Below, in pieces: positions 23,567 to 32,377 of a DNA stretch of 55,652 nucleotides. Source of the stretch: an uncultured Ignavibacteria bacterium (GTDB lineage: Bacteria; Bacteroidota; Ignavibacteria; Tepidaquicellales; Tepidaquicellaceae); assembly GCA_937974175.1 (NCBI GenBank), contig CALJIG010000117.1, positions 1-55,652 on the forward strand. Direction: 5' to 3'. The notes under the pieces were generated by a model, which was given only the letters and a program-made list of their open reading frames with translations, did no database searches and was not told the origin of the DNA. The position numbers and the translations under genes were made by a program. Every line of letters starts with the position of its first letter. Within the stretch, counting starts at the first letter, position 1.

Positions 23567-24217
23567 ATGGAAAATAAGAGTATAGAGGATTATCTGAAGA
23601 ACATTTATTCGCTGAAGGAGTCTTCGGGGAAAGTCACTACATCGCACTTAGCCGAAAAATTAAATATCAGCTCCGCTGCCGTAAGTGAGATGATTTCAAA
23701 GCTTTCAAAATCAGGATATATTTCAAATACACCCTACAAGGGTTTTGAATTAACAGGCAAAGGCGAGAAGATTGCAGTTAACTTAATCCGCAAGCACAGG
23801 CTTTGGGAAGTTTTTTTAGTTAAGCATCTAAAGTATCCCTGGGATAAAGTTCACGCAGAAGCAGAGAGACTTGAACACTCTTCATCCGATGAGCTTATAA
23901 AAAATCTTGAGCAGTTCATGAACTTTCCAAAATTCGATCCACATGGAGAGCCTATCCCCGATATAAATGGTAATATTGAGGTCTGTAATGATTTCCAGCT
24001 GTCAAAAGCAGAAGCTGGTAAATCTTACTCTATAAAAAGGGTATCGGATGAAAATTCTGAAATACTTGCATACCTATCTAAAATAGGATTAAAGCTTAAC
24101 GATAAAATTAAAGTACTCGAAAAAATTAATTTCGATAACTCAATTCAAATTCAAAATAAATCGCTTAAACTATTTTTAAGCGAAAAACTTTCTAACTGTA
24201 TTTTTGTATCACAATAA
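23567..24217 (+). CDS. mntR: DtxR/MntR family metal-dependent transcriptional regulator
   Basis: A 216-residue regulator. The winged helix-turn-helix (about 1-65) contains TSHLAEKLNISSAAVSEMISKLSKSGYI. The metal-binding dimerisation domain (66-145) has HRLWEVFLVKHL and EAERLEHSSSDEL, the usual His/Glu ligand sites. The C-terminal third (about 150-216) is an SH3/FeoA-like domain. It is followed by an outer-membrane protein and an Nramp transporter, so manganese is the most likely co-repressor; iron remains possible. The operator directly upstream suggests autoregulation. Confidence 0.9.
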   Translation: MENKSIEDYLKNIYSLKESSGKVTTSHLAEKLNISSAAVSEMISKLSKSGYISNTPYKGFELTGKGEKIAVNLIRKHRLWEVFLVKHLKYPWDKVHAEAERLEHSSSDELIKNLEQFMNFPKFDPHGEPIPDINGNIEVCNDFQLSKAEAGKSYSIKRVSDENSEILAYLSKIGLKLNDKIKVLEKINFDNSIQIQNKSLKLFLSEKLSNCIFVSQ

Positions 24218-24221
24218 AATT

Positions 24222-25046
24222 ATGACCCCAACAAAAAAAATATTTTTTACAGTTTTGTTTTTTTTATCACCCGGATTTTTATTTTCACAGGAAATAATAA
24301 CGGACAGACCTGACAGAACTGAATCTGTTGAAACAGTCGGGAAAAATAAATTTCAAGTGGAAACAGGTATTGAATACTCTTCGTTTAAATTCACTGCTCC
24401 GTTCACAAATGAAACAGGAGCGGAAATCGGAAATACAGAAGTTAAAAATAAAACTCTTACTATTCCTACAACATTATTGAGATATGGTATTCTAAAAAAT
24501 GTTGAGTTAAGATTGGGAATTGATTTTGACCGCTCTTACGCCACAAGTGATGTATCTGAGTTTGAAAACAGTCAGAAACTTTCTCTCAATCCGCCAAAAT
24601 TAGGTGCTAAAGTTGAGATTGCAAAAGGGGAAGGCATTAAACCGGATTTTTCAGTGATTGGCGCGTTTACTCTTCCAAATATTGGAGCGGAAGAAAAACA
24701 AATACAGTATATAGTACCGGAGTTAATACTTTCTTTCAGTAACGAAATCAATGATAATTTCAGTGTAGGCTACAACTTTGGAATTGAAACTACTCATAAA
24801 ATTAAAGTCACTGATTTTTTCTATTCCGTTTCAATCGGTATGAGTATAAATCCTAAACTAGGTGTATTTGCTGAATTTTTTGGTGATACTCCTAATGATG
24901 ATTTTGAAACCAGCAGCAGAAGTGTGGATGGAGGATTAACATATTTGATAAAAAATAATATACAAGTTGATGCTTATGGAGGATTAGGATTATCAGAAAA
25001 TGCGAATGATTTTTTTCTTGGTACAGGTATAGCATTTAAATTTTAA
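24222..25046 (+). CDS. Outer-membrane beta-barrel transporter in the mntR-mntH operon
   Basis: The ATG at 24222 is chosen because it opens a signal peptide (MTPTKKIFFTVLFFLSPGFLFSQ); an upstream TTG at 24204 would overlap mntR. The 274-residue product begins its mature part with EIITDRPDRTESVETV and consists of alternating beta strands ending in an aromatic (GTGIAFKF), as in the MetA-pathway-type outer-membrane transporter family (PF13557). It starts four bases after mntR and ends 29 before mntH. The context suggests an outer-membrane channel for Mn2+, comparable in role, not in sequence, to rhizobial MnoP. That is an inference. Confidence 0.8.
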   Translation: MTPTKKIFFTVLFFLSPGFLFSQEIITDRPDRTESVETVGKNKFQVETGIEYSSFKFTAPFTNETGAEIGNTEVKNKTLTIPTTLLRYGILKNVELRLGIDFDRSYATSDVSEFENSQKLSLNPPKLGAKVEIAKGEGIKPDFSVIGAFTLPNIGAEEKQIQYIVPELILSFSNEINDNFSVGYNFGIETTHKIKVTDFFYSVSIGMSINPKLGVFAEFFGDTPNDDFETSSRSVDGGLTYLIKNNIQVDAYGGLGLSENANDFFLGTGIAFKF

Positions 25047-25075
25047 AATAAAAAATAGTTTTAATATATAATCTT

Positions 25076-26449
25076 ATGGGCAAAGATTTAGAAATTGAAG
25101 ACGGCAAGATAGCTTTAAAAGAAACAGGATGGAGAAGGAAACCGACTCATAATTCGCTTCCTGAGGTGTTTGGTTCAATAAGTGTTCCTGGTGCAGGCGG
25201 TTCCTTTTGGAAAAAATTATTGGCTTTCGCAGGTCCCGGTTTAATGGTAGCTGTCGGCTATATGGATCCCGGTAACTGGGCAACGGATATAGCAGGAGGA
25301 GCGCAGTTTGGATACACTCTATTATCTGTAATTTTAATTTCAAATCTCTTTGCAATTTTTTTGCAATACCTTGCTCTAAAGCTCGGCATTGTAACAGGAC
25401 GTGATTTAGCACAGGCTTGCCGCGATCATTATAATAAGCCCGTTGCATTTGCTCTTTGGGTGCTTTGTGAAATTGCAATTGCAGCGTGTGATTTAGCTGA
25501 GGTAATCGGTTCGGCAATTGCTTTGAATTTATTGTTTGGAATTCCGCTGACAGTAGGTGTAGTAATCACTGTTCTTGATGTGCTTTTAATTTTATTTTTC
25601 CAATATAAAGGATTCAGATACGTTGAGAGTGTTGTAGCAAGTTTAATACTTGTAATATTAGTCTGCTTCGGATATGAGATAATTGTATCAAAGCCTGATA
25701 TTTTTCCTATGCTTGCAGGATTGCTGCCGACTACACAAATCGTTTTCAATCCGGATATGCTTTACATTGCAATCGGGATTTTAGGAGCAACGGTAATGCC
25801 TCATAATCTGTATCTGCACTCAAGTATAGTTCAGACAAGAAATTTTGAGAAGAATGAACCGGGTAAAAAAATGGCTGTGAAGTTTGCAACAATTGATTCC
25901 ACAGTTTCGTTGCTTCTTGCTTTTTTTATAAATGCAGCTATATTAATTGTTTCTGCTGCTACATTCCACACTACAGGATATCAGGAAGTTGCAGACATAA
26001 CTGATGCGTATAAATTACTGACTCCGCTGCTCGGAGCAGGGCTTGCGAGTACTTTCTTTGCAGTGGCATTGCTTGCATCAGGACAGAACTCAACTCTAAC
26101 CGGAACTCTCGCAGGGCAGATTGTAATGGAAGGATTTCTTAATATAAGACTTAAGCCATGGCTGAGAAGACTTATCACAAGATTGATTGCTGTTATACCG
26201 GCATTAATTGTTACTATAATTTACGGTGAAAAGGGGACAACAAGCCTTTTGATTTTAAGCCAGGTCATTTTATCAATGCAGCTTAGCTTTGCAGTTGTGC
26301 CTCTTGTTATGTTTACAAGTGATGAAAAGAAAATGGGACCGTTTGTTAATAAGCCTTATATAAAAGTGATAGCATGGTTTATAAGTATAATTATTATTGG
26401 GCTGAACGCATACCTTCTATTTGAAACATTCAAAGAATGGTTTGGATAA
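25076..26449 (+). CDS. mntH: Nramp family Mn2+/Fe2+ transporter
   Basis: A 457-residue proton-coupled divalent metal importer with about 11 membrane segments. The metal site is canonical: Asp64 and Asn67 in DPGNW (TM1), and Ala238 and Met241 in GATVMPHN (TM6), with His243. QYLALKLGIVTGRDLA is the conserved cytoplasmic loop region. An N-terminal cytoplasmic tail of about 45 residues precedes TM1. It lies in an operon under the MntR-type operator, so Mn uptake when Mn is scarce is the likely job. Confidence 0.95.
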   Translation: MGKDLEIEDGKIALKETGWRRKPTHNSLPEVFGSISVPGAGGSFWKKLLAFAGPGLMVAVGYMDPGNWATDIAGGAQFGYTLLSVILISNLFAIFLQYLALKLGIVTGRDLAQACRDHYNKPVAFALWVLCEIAIAACDLAEVIGSAIALNLLFGIPLTVGVVITVLDVLLILFFQYKGFRYVESVVASLILVILVCFGYEIIVSKPDIFPMLAGLLPTTQIVFNPDMLYIAIGILGATVMPHNLYLHSSIVQTRNFEKNEPGKKMAVKFATIDSTVSLLLAFFINAAILIVSAATFHTTGYQEVADITDAYKLLTPLLGAGLASTFFAVALLASGQNSTLTGTLAGQIVMEGFLNIRLKPWLRRLITRLIAVIPALIVTIIYGEKGTTSLLILSQVILSMQLSFAVVPLVMFTSDEKKMGPFVNKPYIKVIAWFISIIIIGLNAYLLFETFKEWFG

Positions 26450-26488
26450 AAAATTTATTCATATTAAATAATAAAAATATTTACCTGA

Positions 26489-27010
26489 TTGGACTTACAA
26501 AATCTTAAATTTCCTATCGGTGAGTTTTCACCTCTCGAAAATTACACTATTGAGCAGCTTAATTCATATATTAATGATATTGAAATTCTTCCCTCGCAGT
26601 TAAGAAGAGAAATTGAAGGTTTAAATGATTCTATTCTGGAAACTCCATATCGTCCCGGTGGCTGGACAGTCCGTCAGGTTATTCATCATATTCCGGATAG
26701 CCACATGAATGCTTTCATAAGGTTTAAGCTTACTCTCACTGAAGATAATCCGACAATACGTCCTTACTTTGAAGACCGCTGGGCAAATTTATGGGATGCA
26801 AAGATGCCGCCGAAAGTTTCTTTGGATTTGACTGAAGCAGTTCATGCAAGGTGGGTGAATATACTGAAGAATATGAAGCAGGAAGATTTTGAAAGGACTT
26901 ACACACATCCTGAATATAAAAAAGTATTTACATTGAAAGAGGCTTTGCACATGTACTCGTGGCATGGAAAACACCATCTTGCTCACATAAAATTAGTCTC
27001 AAACAAATAA
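26489..27010 (+). CDS. YfiT/DinB-fold putative metal-dependent hydrolase
   Basis: A 173-residue four-helix DinB-superfamily protein of the YfiT type. Motifs are YRPGGWTVRQVIHHIPDSHMNAFIRFKL and the C-terminal YSWHGKHHLAHI, which supply the three metal-binding histidines. Relatives are described as putative metal-dependent hydrolases or bacillithiol transferases. The start is TTG at 26489, 39 bases after mntH, and a strong terminator follows, so it is probably the last gene of the mntR operon. A link to metal or thiol stress is plausible. Confidence 0.85.
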   Translation: MDLQNLKFPIGEFSPLENYTIEQLNSYINDIEILPSQLRREIEGLNDSILETPYRPGGWTVRQVIHHIPDSHMNAFIRFKLTLTEDNPTIRPYFEDRWANLWDAKMPPKVSLDLTEAVHARWVNILKNMKQEDFERTYTHPEYKKVFTLKEALHMYSWHGKHHLAHIKLVSNK

Positions 27011-27032
27011 TATTTTACATTTATTAAAAATA

Positions 27033-27070
27033 AAAACCCGTTCTCTTCGAAAAGAAAACGGGTTTTGTTT
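27033..27070 (+). terminator. Intrinsic terminator of the mntR-mntH-yfiT operon
   Basis: AAAACCCGTT pairs with AACGGGTTTT, extended by a CTCTT/AAGA inner stem and a small loop, followed by GTTTT. It lies about 23 bases after the YfiT-like stop. Confidence 0.9.
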
Positions 27071-27088
27071 TATATATAAAACTATTCT

Positions 27089-27259
27089 TTATAGTGAAGA
27101 ATTCACTCTGTATTCGCCTTGCTGCAAAGCAGATTTAAAATTTTTCCAGATGTATTTGCACTTTTGGTACTGACAATAGTAAATTGAATCCGAATCATTT
27201 ACGTCATGCTTAAAGATCTCGTCTCTTTCACATTTAGGGCATTTCATTTTAGAATCCAT
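27089..27259 (-). CDS. Small zinc-ribbon protein
   Basis: A 56-residue frame that starts MDSKMKCPKCERDE and has CPKC (7-10) and a second pair in YYCQYQKCKY (Cys29 and Cys34), a zinc-ribbon spacing. The middle is acidic and the end aromatic/basic (YIWKNFKSAL). The ATG at 27259 sits in an otherwise empty gap between a terminator and the next minus-strand gene. The four cysteines and the uninterrupted frame support a real gene; function is unknown, perhaps nucleic-acid or protein binding. Confidence 0.65.
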   Translation of the reverse strand: MDSKMKCPKCERDEIFKHDVNDSDSIYYCQYQKCKYIWKNFKSALQQGEYRVNSSL

Positions 27260-27344
27260 TTGGGCAGGTTTTTATTTTTGGCTAATCTATAGAATACACT
27301 ATTTAATATTAGCGAACTAAGCAATTGCACTGACCTATTAATAA

Positions 27345-27380
27345 AAATCCCGTCTTCTTAATAAAAAGAAAACGGGATTT
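27345..27380 (-). terminator. Terminator of the minus-strand T9SS sialidase-like gene
   Basis: AAATCCCGT / ACGGGATTT with an A/T-rich loop of about 18 bases lies some 30 bases after the stop at 27412. On the minus strand it is followed by TTTTTAT. Confidence 0.75.
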
Positions 27381-27411
27381 ACATTTAAAATTTGAAATCT
27401 AAAAGCAGGAG

Positions 27412-28929
27412 TTACTTTATCAAACTCATCTTTTTAACTTCGCTGAAGTTACCTGACTCTAATTTATAGAAATAAACTCCGCTGGATAAATTTTTCCCGT
27501 CTAACTGAACTGAATAACTACCTTTATTCATATTTTCCGATACAAGCTTTGCAACTTCTCTTCCCATAATATCGAACACTTTCAAACTTACAAATGAATT
27601 ATTCGGAACAGTGAATGAAATATTTGTTGTCGGATTAAAAGGGTTAGGATAATTTTGTTTGAGTTCAAATTTATCTGTAACTGTATTTCCGGTAGGGTTT
27701 ATATTGGTAACGTTAGAGAATTTATCCCAATAAATTTTATTTCCACCGGCGGTATAGCCAAGGAACAGAGCTCCAAAATCACTTAATGGAAGCTCAACTA
27801 CAACAGGTTTCGAACCGCTAGTAGAAAATACAGGGGGAAATTCCGAAAATGCTAACGGTGGTCCGAAAGTGGTCGGAGCTGAGAGCGGAGAAAACTGGTA
27901 TATCATTTTATCTGAAGAAGGAGTAGGTATTCCTCCAAGACTATCGGAATAATAAACCAAATCCATACCGGCTACAAGCCCCTGAGATAATCCTATATCA
28001 AACCAGTATTCATTTTTTGCAGGGCTGGTAGCAATAGAAATCGGGGGCGCATAAACTTTTCCTCCATCCGCACTTGTTAAGCATTTGATGTCAGTATTTC
28101 CTGCTGAGTCTCTTGCATACACAGTCCATACATTAAGACCGGATCTTATAGTTTTAAGTTCGTTTATTATAACAGTAGTATCAGTTAGTATATCTACAAA
28201 TGATAAAGAAATAAATCCTAATACTCCGTTTGAACTTTGACGATATAAAGCAGATCTCCATATTGATTTTTCAGGATTGTCCTGTCTTAAAGGTCCTCTG
28301 TAGTTTAATATTAGGGTATCTCCTGTTGCGGAAAAAGTTGTTCTTGGAGCACCGCCTAAATTTGTAATAAGTCCGGGATTGCCCCATGTTATTCCGCCAT
28401 CGATTGAAGAAACCCTTCTTACTGTATCACCATTGGTTTGATAGTTTACAAAAATAGCGTTTGTTGATGATACGGCAACATCAAAATCTTTTGAAGGGGC
28501 TATATTTAAAACTCCTATTACACCGGTAACAGGGTTCCATCTTGCAATTGTTCCGCCTACTCGGAAAATGCAGTAAATCGAATCTGCTGTCTTACAAAGT
28601 TTTACCTGACCGTACTTAGCTCTTATGTTTATTCCTGAGCCGAGAAGCGACCAGTTATTTCCGTTATTGGTAGACTTCATAACAATCAGTCCGAGATTGG
28701 AAGTAAGAAGTGTATCGTTTATTGCAACGTAAATATTTCCATCGGGAGCTTTAATGCCGGACATTGGACCGATAGGATTTGCATTAGCAACTAATATATC
28801 CTGAGCAAAGTCAGGATTAACGACAGAAAGCAATCCGGTAGGAATTGCGTTTTCTACCTGCGGTGTCTGCGCTTTTAGAAATGATGTTAAAAAAAAAATT
28901 GAAATTAACAGGGTGAAAAAGTTTCTCAT
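27412..28929 (-). CDS. Secreted BNR/sialidase-like beta-propeller protein with T9SS domain
   Basis: A 505-residue protein with a signal peptide (1-20). Repeats of the BNR/Asp-box type, such as STNNGNNWS (about 85) and SIDGGITWG (about 175), indicate a sialidase-like six-bladed propeller. The catalytic Arg triad and Asp/Glu of true sialidases cannot be identified with confidence, so enzymatic function is not claimed. The C-terminus has NYPNPFNPTTNISF and ends KKMSLIK. Likely surface-displayed carbohydrate or protein binder. Confidence 0.85.
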   Translation of the reverse strand: MRNFFTLLISIFFLTSFLKAQTPQVENAIPTGLLSVVNPDFAQDILVANANPIGPMSGIKAPDGNIYVAINDTLLTSNLGLIVMKSTNNGNNWSLLGSGINIRAKYGQVKLCKTADSIYCIFRVGGTIARWNPVTGVIGVLNIAPSKDFDVAVSSTNAIFVNYQTNGDTVRRVSSIDGGITWGNPGLITNLGGAPRTTFSATGDTLILNYRGPLRQDNPEKSIWRSALYRQSSNGVLGFISLSFVDILTDTTVIINELKTIRSGLNVWTVYARDSAGNTDIKCLTSADGGKVYAPPISIATSPAKNEYWFDIGLSQGLVAGMDLVYYSDSLGGIPTPSSDKMIYQFSPLSAPTTFGPPLAFSEFPPVFSTSGSKPVVVELPLSDFGALFLGYTAGGNKIYWDKFSNVTNINPTGNTVTDKFELKQNYPNPFNPTTNISFTVPNNSFVSLKVFDIMGREVAKLVSENMNKGSYSVQLDGKNLSSGVYFYKLESGNFSEVKKMSLIK

Positions 28930-29021
28930 TATACCTCGTTTAGTTTTTTGGTGAATAGTAAAATACCGAATTTTTATTTCAGTTTAAATTGAAACAAATT
29001 TTGAAATTTAAATATTATAAT

Positions 29022-29381
29022 TTAATTTTTTTTAGCATAAACACTTGCCCACCAAATTAAAAATACTTGCACAGGCAATCTTGCTACAGCAATCCATAAG
29101 TCCGGATTATTTTCATTATAATAATTTATTGCCATCTGAATATTCGCCGGGAAAACTGCTATGAGCAATAGTATTGTAAGCCAAGCGCCGGTTCTTCGCG
29201 TCCGTTTGGGGATGAGTAATAATCCGCATAGAATTTCAAACACTCCACTGATAAAAACTAATTCCGAATGAAAGGGAATATATGCAGGCATTATCTTTAT
29301 ATAATCAGCTGGATGCCAGAAATGATTTACTCCTGCGCAGATATAAAATATTGCCATTAAGTATAAAAAAAATTTCTTCAT
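29022..29381 (-). CDS. DoxX-like membrane protein
   Basis: A 119-residue protein with four predicted membrane segments. The pattern FYICAGVNHFWHPADYIKIMP followed by SGVFEILCGLLLIPKRTRRTGAW is typical of small DoxX/DoxD-like membrane proteins. The biochemical role of this subgroup is not established. It sits 20 bases downstream of the J-domain gene on the same strand, so the two may be co-transcribed. Confidence 0.8.
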   Translation of the reverse strand: MKKFFLYLMAIFYICAGVNHFWHPADYIKIMPAYIPFHSELVFISGVFEILCGLLLIPKRTRRTGAWLTILLLIAVFPANIQMAINYYNENNPDLWIAVARLPVQVFLIWWASVYAKKN

Positions 29382-29401
29382 AAGTTTGAGTTGTCAAGAA
29401 G

Positions 29402-29902
29402 TTACTTTGGAATGTTTCTGAACATATCCACTAAGCTGTTTGTGCGGCGGATAATTATATCTATTTGTTTATCTCTTTGCTGTGAATGTAGATAAAACTC
29501 ATTCGCTTTTTTGGAGAGGTTTGATTTATATTCGTTTATCGTATTTACTGAAGTGATAGAAGACGCTGCTTGAAAAATAAGAAAGCCACTTAAGAGCAAC
29601 AAAAAAATAAGAGTAACGTTTCTGAAAGAATTACTTCTCCTTTTATATACTTCTGCTTTTAATACAGGCTCCCGGTAAGAAAAAGTTGTATTTTGATTTT
29701 TTAACTTTTCATCGTAAATATTTTTAAGAAAGGGGTCTGTTAAGATCTGGTATGCTTCGTTCACCAATTTGAAATTATCTTCTGCATCAGGCTCGTTGTT
29801 TAAGTCGGGGTGATATTTAAAAGATAGTCTTCTGAAAGCAGATTTTATCTGATTAAATGATGCGTCACTATTCAGCTCTAATATTTTATAATAATCCTTC
29901 AC
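29402..29902 (-). CDS. Membrane-anchored J-domain protein
   Basis: A 166-residue protein with an N-terminal J domain (about 1-65) carrying the DnaK-activating HPD at 31-33. After a basic linker there is one membrane segment (about 95-113, VTLIFLLLLSGFLIF) and a short C-terminal, probably periplasmic helix. There are no G/F-rich or zinc-finger domains, so it is not DnaJ itself but a specialised co-chaperone that recruits DnaK to the membrane. The start is GTG at 29902. Confidence 0.85.
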   Translation of the reverse strand: MKDYYKILELNSDASFNQIKSAFRRLSFKYHPDLNNEPDAEDNFKLVNEAYQILTDPFLKNIYDEKLKNQNTTFSYREPVLKAEVYKRRSNSFRNVTLIFLLLLSGFLIFQAASSITSVNTINEYKSNLSKKANEFYLHSQQRDKQIDIIIRRTNSLVDMFRNIPK

Positions 29903-30024
29903 TTTTTATATATTATAACTTACAAAATTTTTCTGAAAAAAGTTTTATCTTTATTTATCATTTTAGCGCAAGTTTTTCAGGTTAAATACATCTAATTATT
30001 CATTGTGAAACTAAATACCCCAAC

Positions 30025-31728
30025 ATGTCTAAATTCTTCCTGGTTCTTTTTTTTCTGGCATTTTCAATAAACGCAAACGCTCAGTATAATACACTCTTTA
30101 TCCCTGATACACTAAGCGGCACTACATTTAATTTAACTGTAAAAGATACAATTAAGCAAATGATTCCGGGGAACCAGACAGTTACTGCCGGAATAAACGG
30201 AAACTGGTGGGGACCGACTATGATATGGAATAAGGGCGATGTTGTTCACATAAACCTTACTAACAGACTTCAGGATTCCACAACAATGCACTGGCATGGA
30301 ATGCACCTTCCTGCTGTTATGGATGGCGGGCCGCATCAGGTAGTGCCTCCTTCAACAATCTGGCAGCCCTTCTGGCAGGTTACAAACAATGCCGGACTAT
30401 ACTGGTATCATCCGCACTTGCATGAAATGACGGAAGAGCAGATAAGCAGCGGGCTTGGCGGACTTATAATCGTCCGTGATGCAATCGAAAGCGCATTGGC
30501 TCTCCCAAGAAAATATGGCATTGATGATATTCCGTTAGTATTAACGGATAGAAGATTTAATACTTCTAATCAGATTGAAGTAGTTCCTTACGGTGATACA
30601 ATGATTGTGAACGGAACAATAAGACCGCAGACAAATGCTCCGGCTCAGGTAGTGAGATTCAGAATTTTAAACGGTGCTACTGAACGCTCATATAATTTGG
30701 GCTTTAGCGATAACAGAACTTTTTATGTAATAACATCAGACGGCGGATTGCTAAATGCTCCTGTTGCACTAACACGTTATTTACTTTCGGCAGGTGAGCG
30801 TATTGAGATACTAGTTAACTTCACAGAGCAGTCAGGTACGAATGTTAACCTTATGGCTTATAATTCCGTACTTGCACAAAATATTCCCGGGGGTGATGTG
30901 TTCCCACCCGGAACTCCGTTTTATAATTATCTTGCGAGAAAAGATTTTAATATAGTAAGATTTAATGTTACTGCACAGACTTCTAACCCTGTTACTACAA
31001 TCCCTGCATCACTTACTACAAATGTTTTCCCAAGTGAATCTTCTTCTAATATAACCCGCGCGCTAACTATTACAGATACGACTATAGCCGGAAATCAGGG
31101 TGTTTCGTTCTTAATAAATCATAAACTTTTTGATATGAATTATAATAACTATAATGTACCGTTGAATAATACTGAGATTTGGCAGATAACAAGCACATCA
31201 GGTTTTGCGCACCCTTTTCATATCCATGATGTTGAGTTTCATATCTTAACTAGAAATGGTGTTGCTCCTCCGGCAGCTGAAAGTGGCTGGAAAGATGTAC
31301 TTTTAGTAAAATCAAATGAGACGATAAGATTCATTGCTAAGTTTGAAGATTATGCAGATTCACTTCATCCCTTCATGTATCACTGCCATATTTCACTGCA
31401 CGAAGATGACGGAATGATGGGGCAGTTTGTTGTAAAGAACCCTTCAGTTGGAATTGTAGAAGGAACAACCACAGTTCAGCATAAACCATTATTCAGCGTA
31501 TATCCGAATCCTGCATTCAATAAATTATTTTTCAATAACAACGGCTCGGATCAGGGTGTATATAATGTGCGCATTACTAATATACTCGGTAAAACAATGT
31601 ACATGCTGCCAAAGCCTGAAGTACAGAACGGAATTGATATAAGTAATCTTCCTGTCGGAATTTATTTTGCGCAGGTAATTTTTGATAAAACTTTTGAAAC
31701 ACAAACATTAAGATTTATAAAAAAATAG
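30025..31728 (+). CDS. Secreted multicopper oxidase with T9SS C-terminal domain
   Basis: A 567-residue laccase-like oxidase with a signal peptide (1-19). Copper motifs are complete: HWHGMH (89-94), HPHLH (129-133), HPFHIH (396-401) and HCHISLHEDDGMM (453-465), giving type 1 ligands His396, Cys454, His459 and axial Met464. The end (about 490-567, SVYPNPAFNKLFF to RFIKK) is a T9SS sorting domain. Substrates could be metals (Cu+, Mn2+, Fe2+) or phenols; no Met-rich insert typical of CueO is seen. A redoxin gene begins one base after its stop. Confidence 0.92.
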   Translation: MSKFFLVLFFLAFSINANAQYNTLFIPDTLSGTTFNLTVKDTIKQMIPGNQTVTAGINGNWWGPTMIWNKGDVVHINLTNRLQDSTTMHWHGMHLPAVMDGGPHQVVPPSTIWQPFWQVTNNAGLYWYHPHLHEMTEEQISSGLGGLIIVRDAIESALALPRKYGIDDIPLVLTDRRFNTSNQIEVVPYGDTMIVNGTIRPQTNAPAQVVRFRILNGATERSYNLGFSDNRTFYVITSDGGLLNAPVALTRYLLSAGERIEILVNFTEQSGTNVNLMAYNSVLAQNIPGGDVFPPGTPFYNYLARKDFNIVRFNVTAQTSNPVTTIPASLTTNVFPSESSSNITRALTITDTTIAGNQGVSFLINHKLFDMNYNNYNVPLNNTEIWQITSTSGFAHPFHIHDVEFHILTRNGVAPPAAESGWKDVLLVKSNETIRFIAKFEDYADSLHPFMYHCHISLHEDDGMMGQFVVKNPSVGIVEGTTTVQHKPLFSVYPNPAFNKLFFNNNGSDQGVYNVRITNILGKTMYMLPKPEVQNGIDISNLPVGIYFAQVIFDKTFETQTLRFIKK

Positions 31729-31729
31729 A

Positions 31730-32320
31730 ATGAAAATAGTCAGCGTAACATTTTTAGTTTTCTACTTTCTTATAACAGGCTTTACAGGAGGAGAAAATAC
31801 CATTGAAGATTTTCAGCTCAAGAATATTGACGGAAAAATTTTATCTTTAAAAGACTTTCCGGAGGCGAAAGGATTTATTATAGTTTTCACAAGCAACGGA
31901 TGCCCGTTTGCAAAGCTCTATCCTCAAAGGATGAATGAAATGAATCTTAAATATATGCCGTTAGGAATACCATTGATTGCTATAAACTCAACTGATACTC
32001 TTCAATTTGAAGAAAACAGTTTTACTGAAATGGTGAAGTCTGCGAAAGAAAGTAATTTTAATTTTTCATATCTGACTGATGCAGAGCAAGTTGTTGCAAA
32101 AAATTTCGGAGCGAAAAAAACTCCGCATGCATTTGTTATCTGGAAAGAAAATAATGAATGGATAATAAAATATAACGGAGCTATAGATAATAATGCAGCC
32201 CATCCTGAATTAGTACAAAATAAATATGTAGAGAACGCAGTTAATGAATTGTTAAGAGGCGAAGACGTGAAAATAAAAGAAACAAAATCTATAGGCTGCT
32301 CGATTATTTATAAAAAATAA
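31730..32320 (+). CDS. Exported redoxin-like protein
   Basis: A 196-residue thioredoxin-fold protein with an N-terminal signal sequence (about 1-18). The AhpC/TSA-like redoxin core has the active cysteine Cys58 in TSNGCPFAKLYPQR, without the CxxC of thioredoxin, and the cis-Pro segment GAKKTPHAFV. A second Cys is at the C-terminus (SIGCSI) and could be resolving. It is coupled to the multicopper oxidase gene (one base between stop and start), suggesting joint action in the cell envelope. Confidence 0.85.
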   Translation: MKIVSVTFLVFYFLITGFTGGENTIEDFQLKNIDGKILSLKDFPEAKGFIIVFTSNGCPFAKLYPQRMNEMNLKYMPLGIPLIAINSTDTLQFEENSFTEMVKSAKESNFNFSYLTDAEQVVAKNFGAKKTPHAFVIWKENNEWIIKYNGAIDNNAAHPELVQNKYVENAVNELLRGEDVKIKETKSIGCSIIYKK

Positions 32321-32324
32321 AAAC

Positions 32325-32360
32325 AAAAAGCCTGAAGTAAATACTCTCAGGCTTATTCAT
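32325..32360. terminator. Terminator between the redoxin and ABC exporter genes
   Basis: The stem AAGCCTGA / TCAGGCTT with an 11-base loop lies between convergent genes. It has A-rich left and T-rich right flanks, so it may serve both strands. Confidence 0.75.
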
Positions 32361-32377
32361 AAAATACTTTTTATATG

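Noticed and set aside
25074..25517. 147-residue minus-strand open frame
   Set aside because: It lies fully opposite mntH, whose Nramp motifs are unmistakable.
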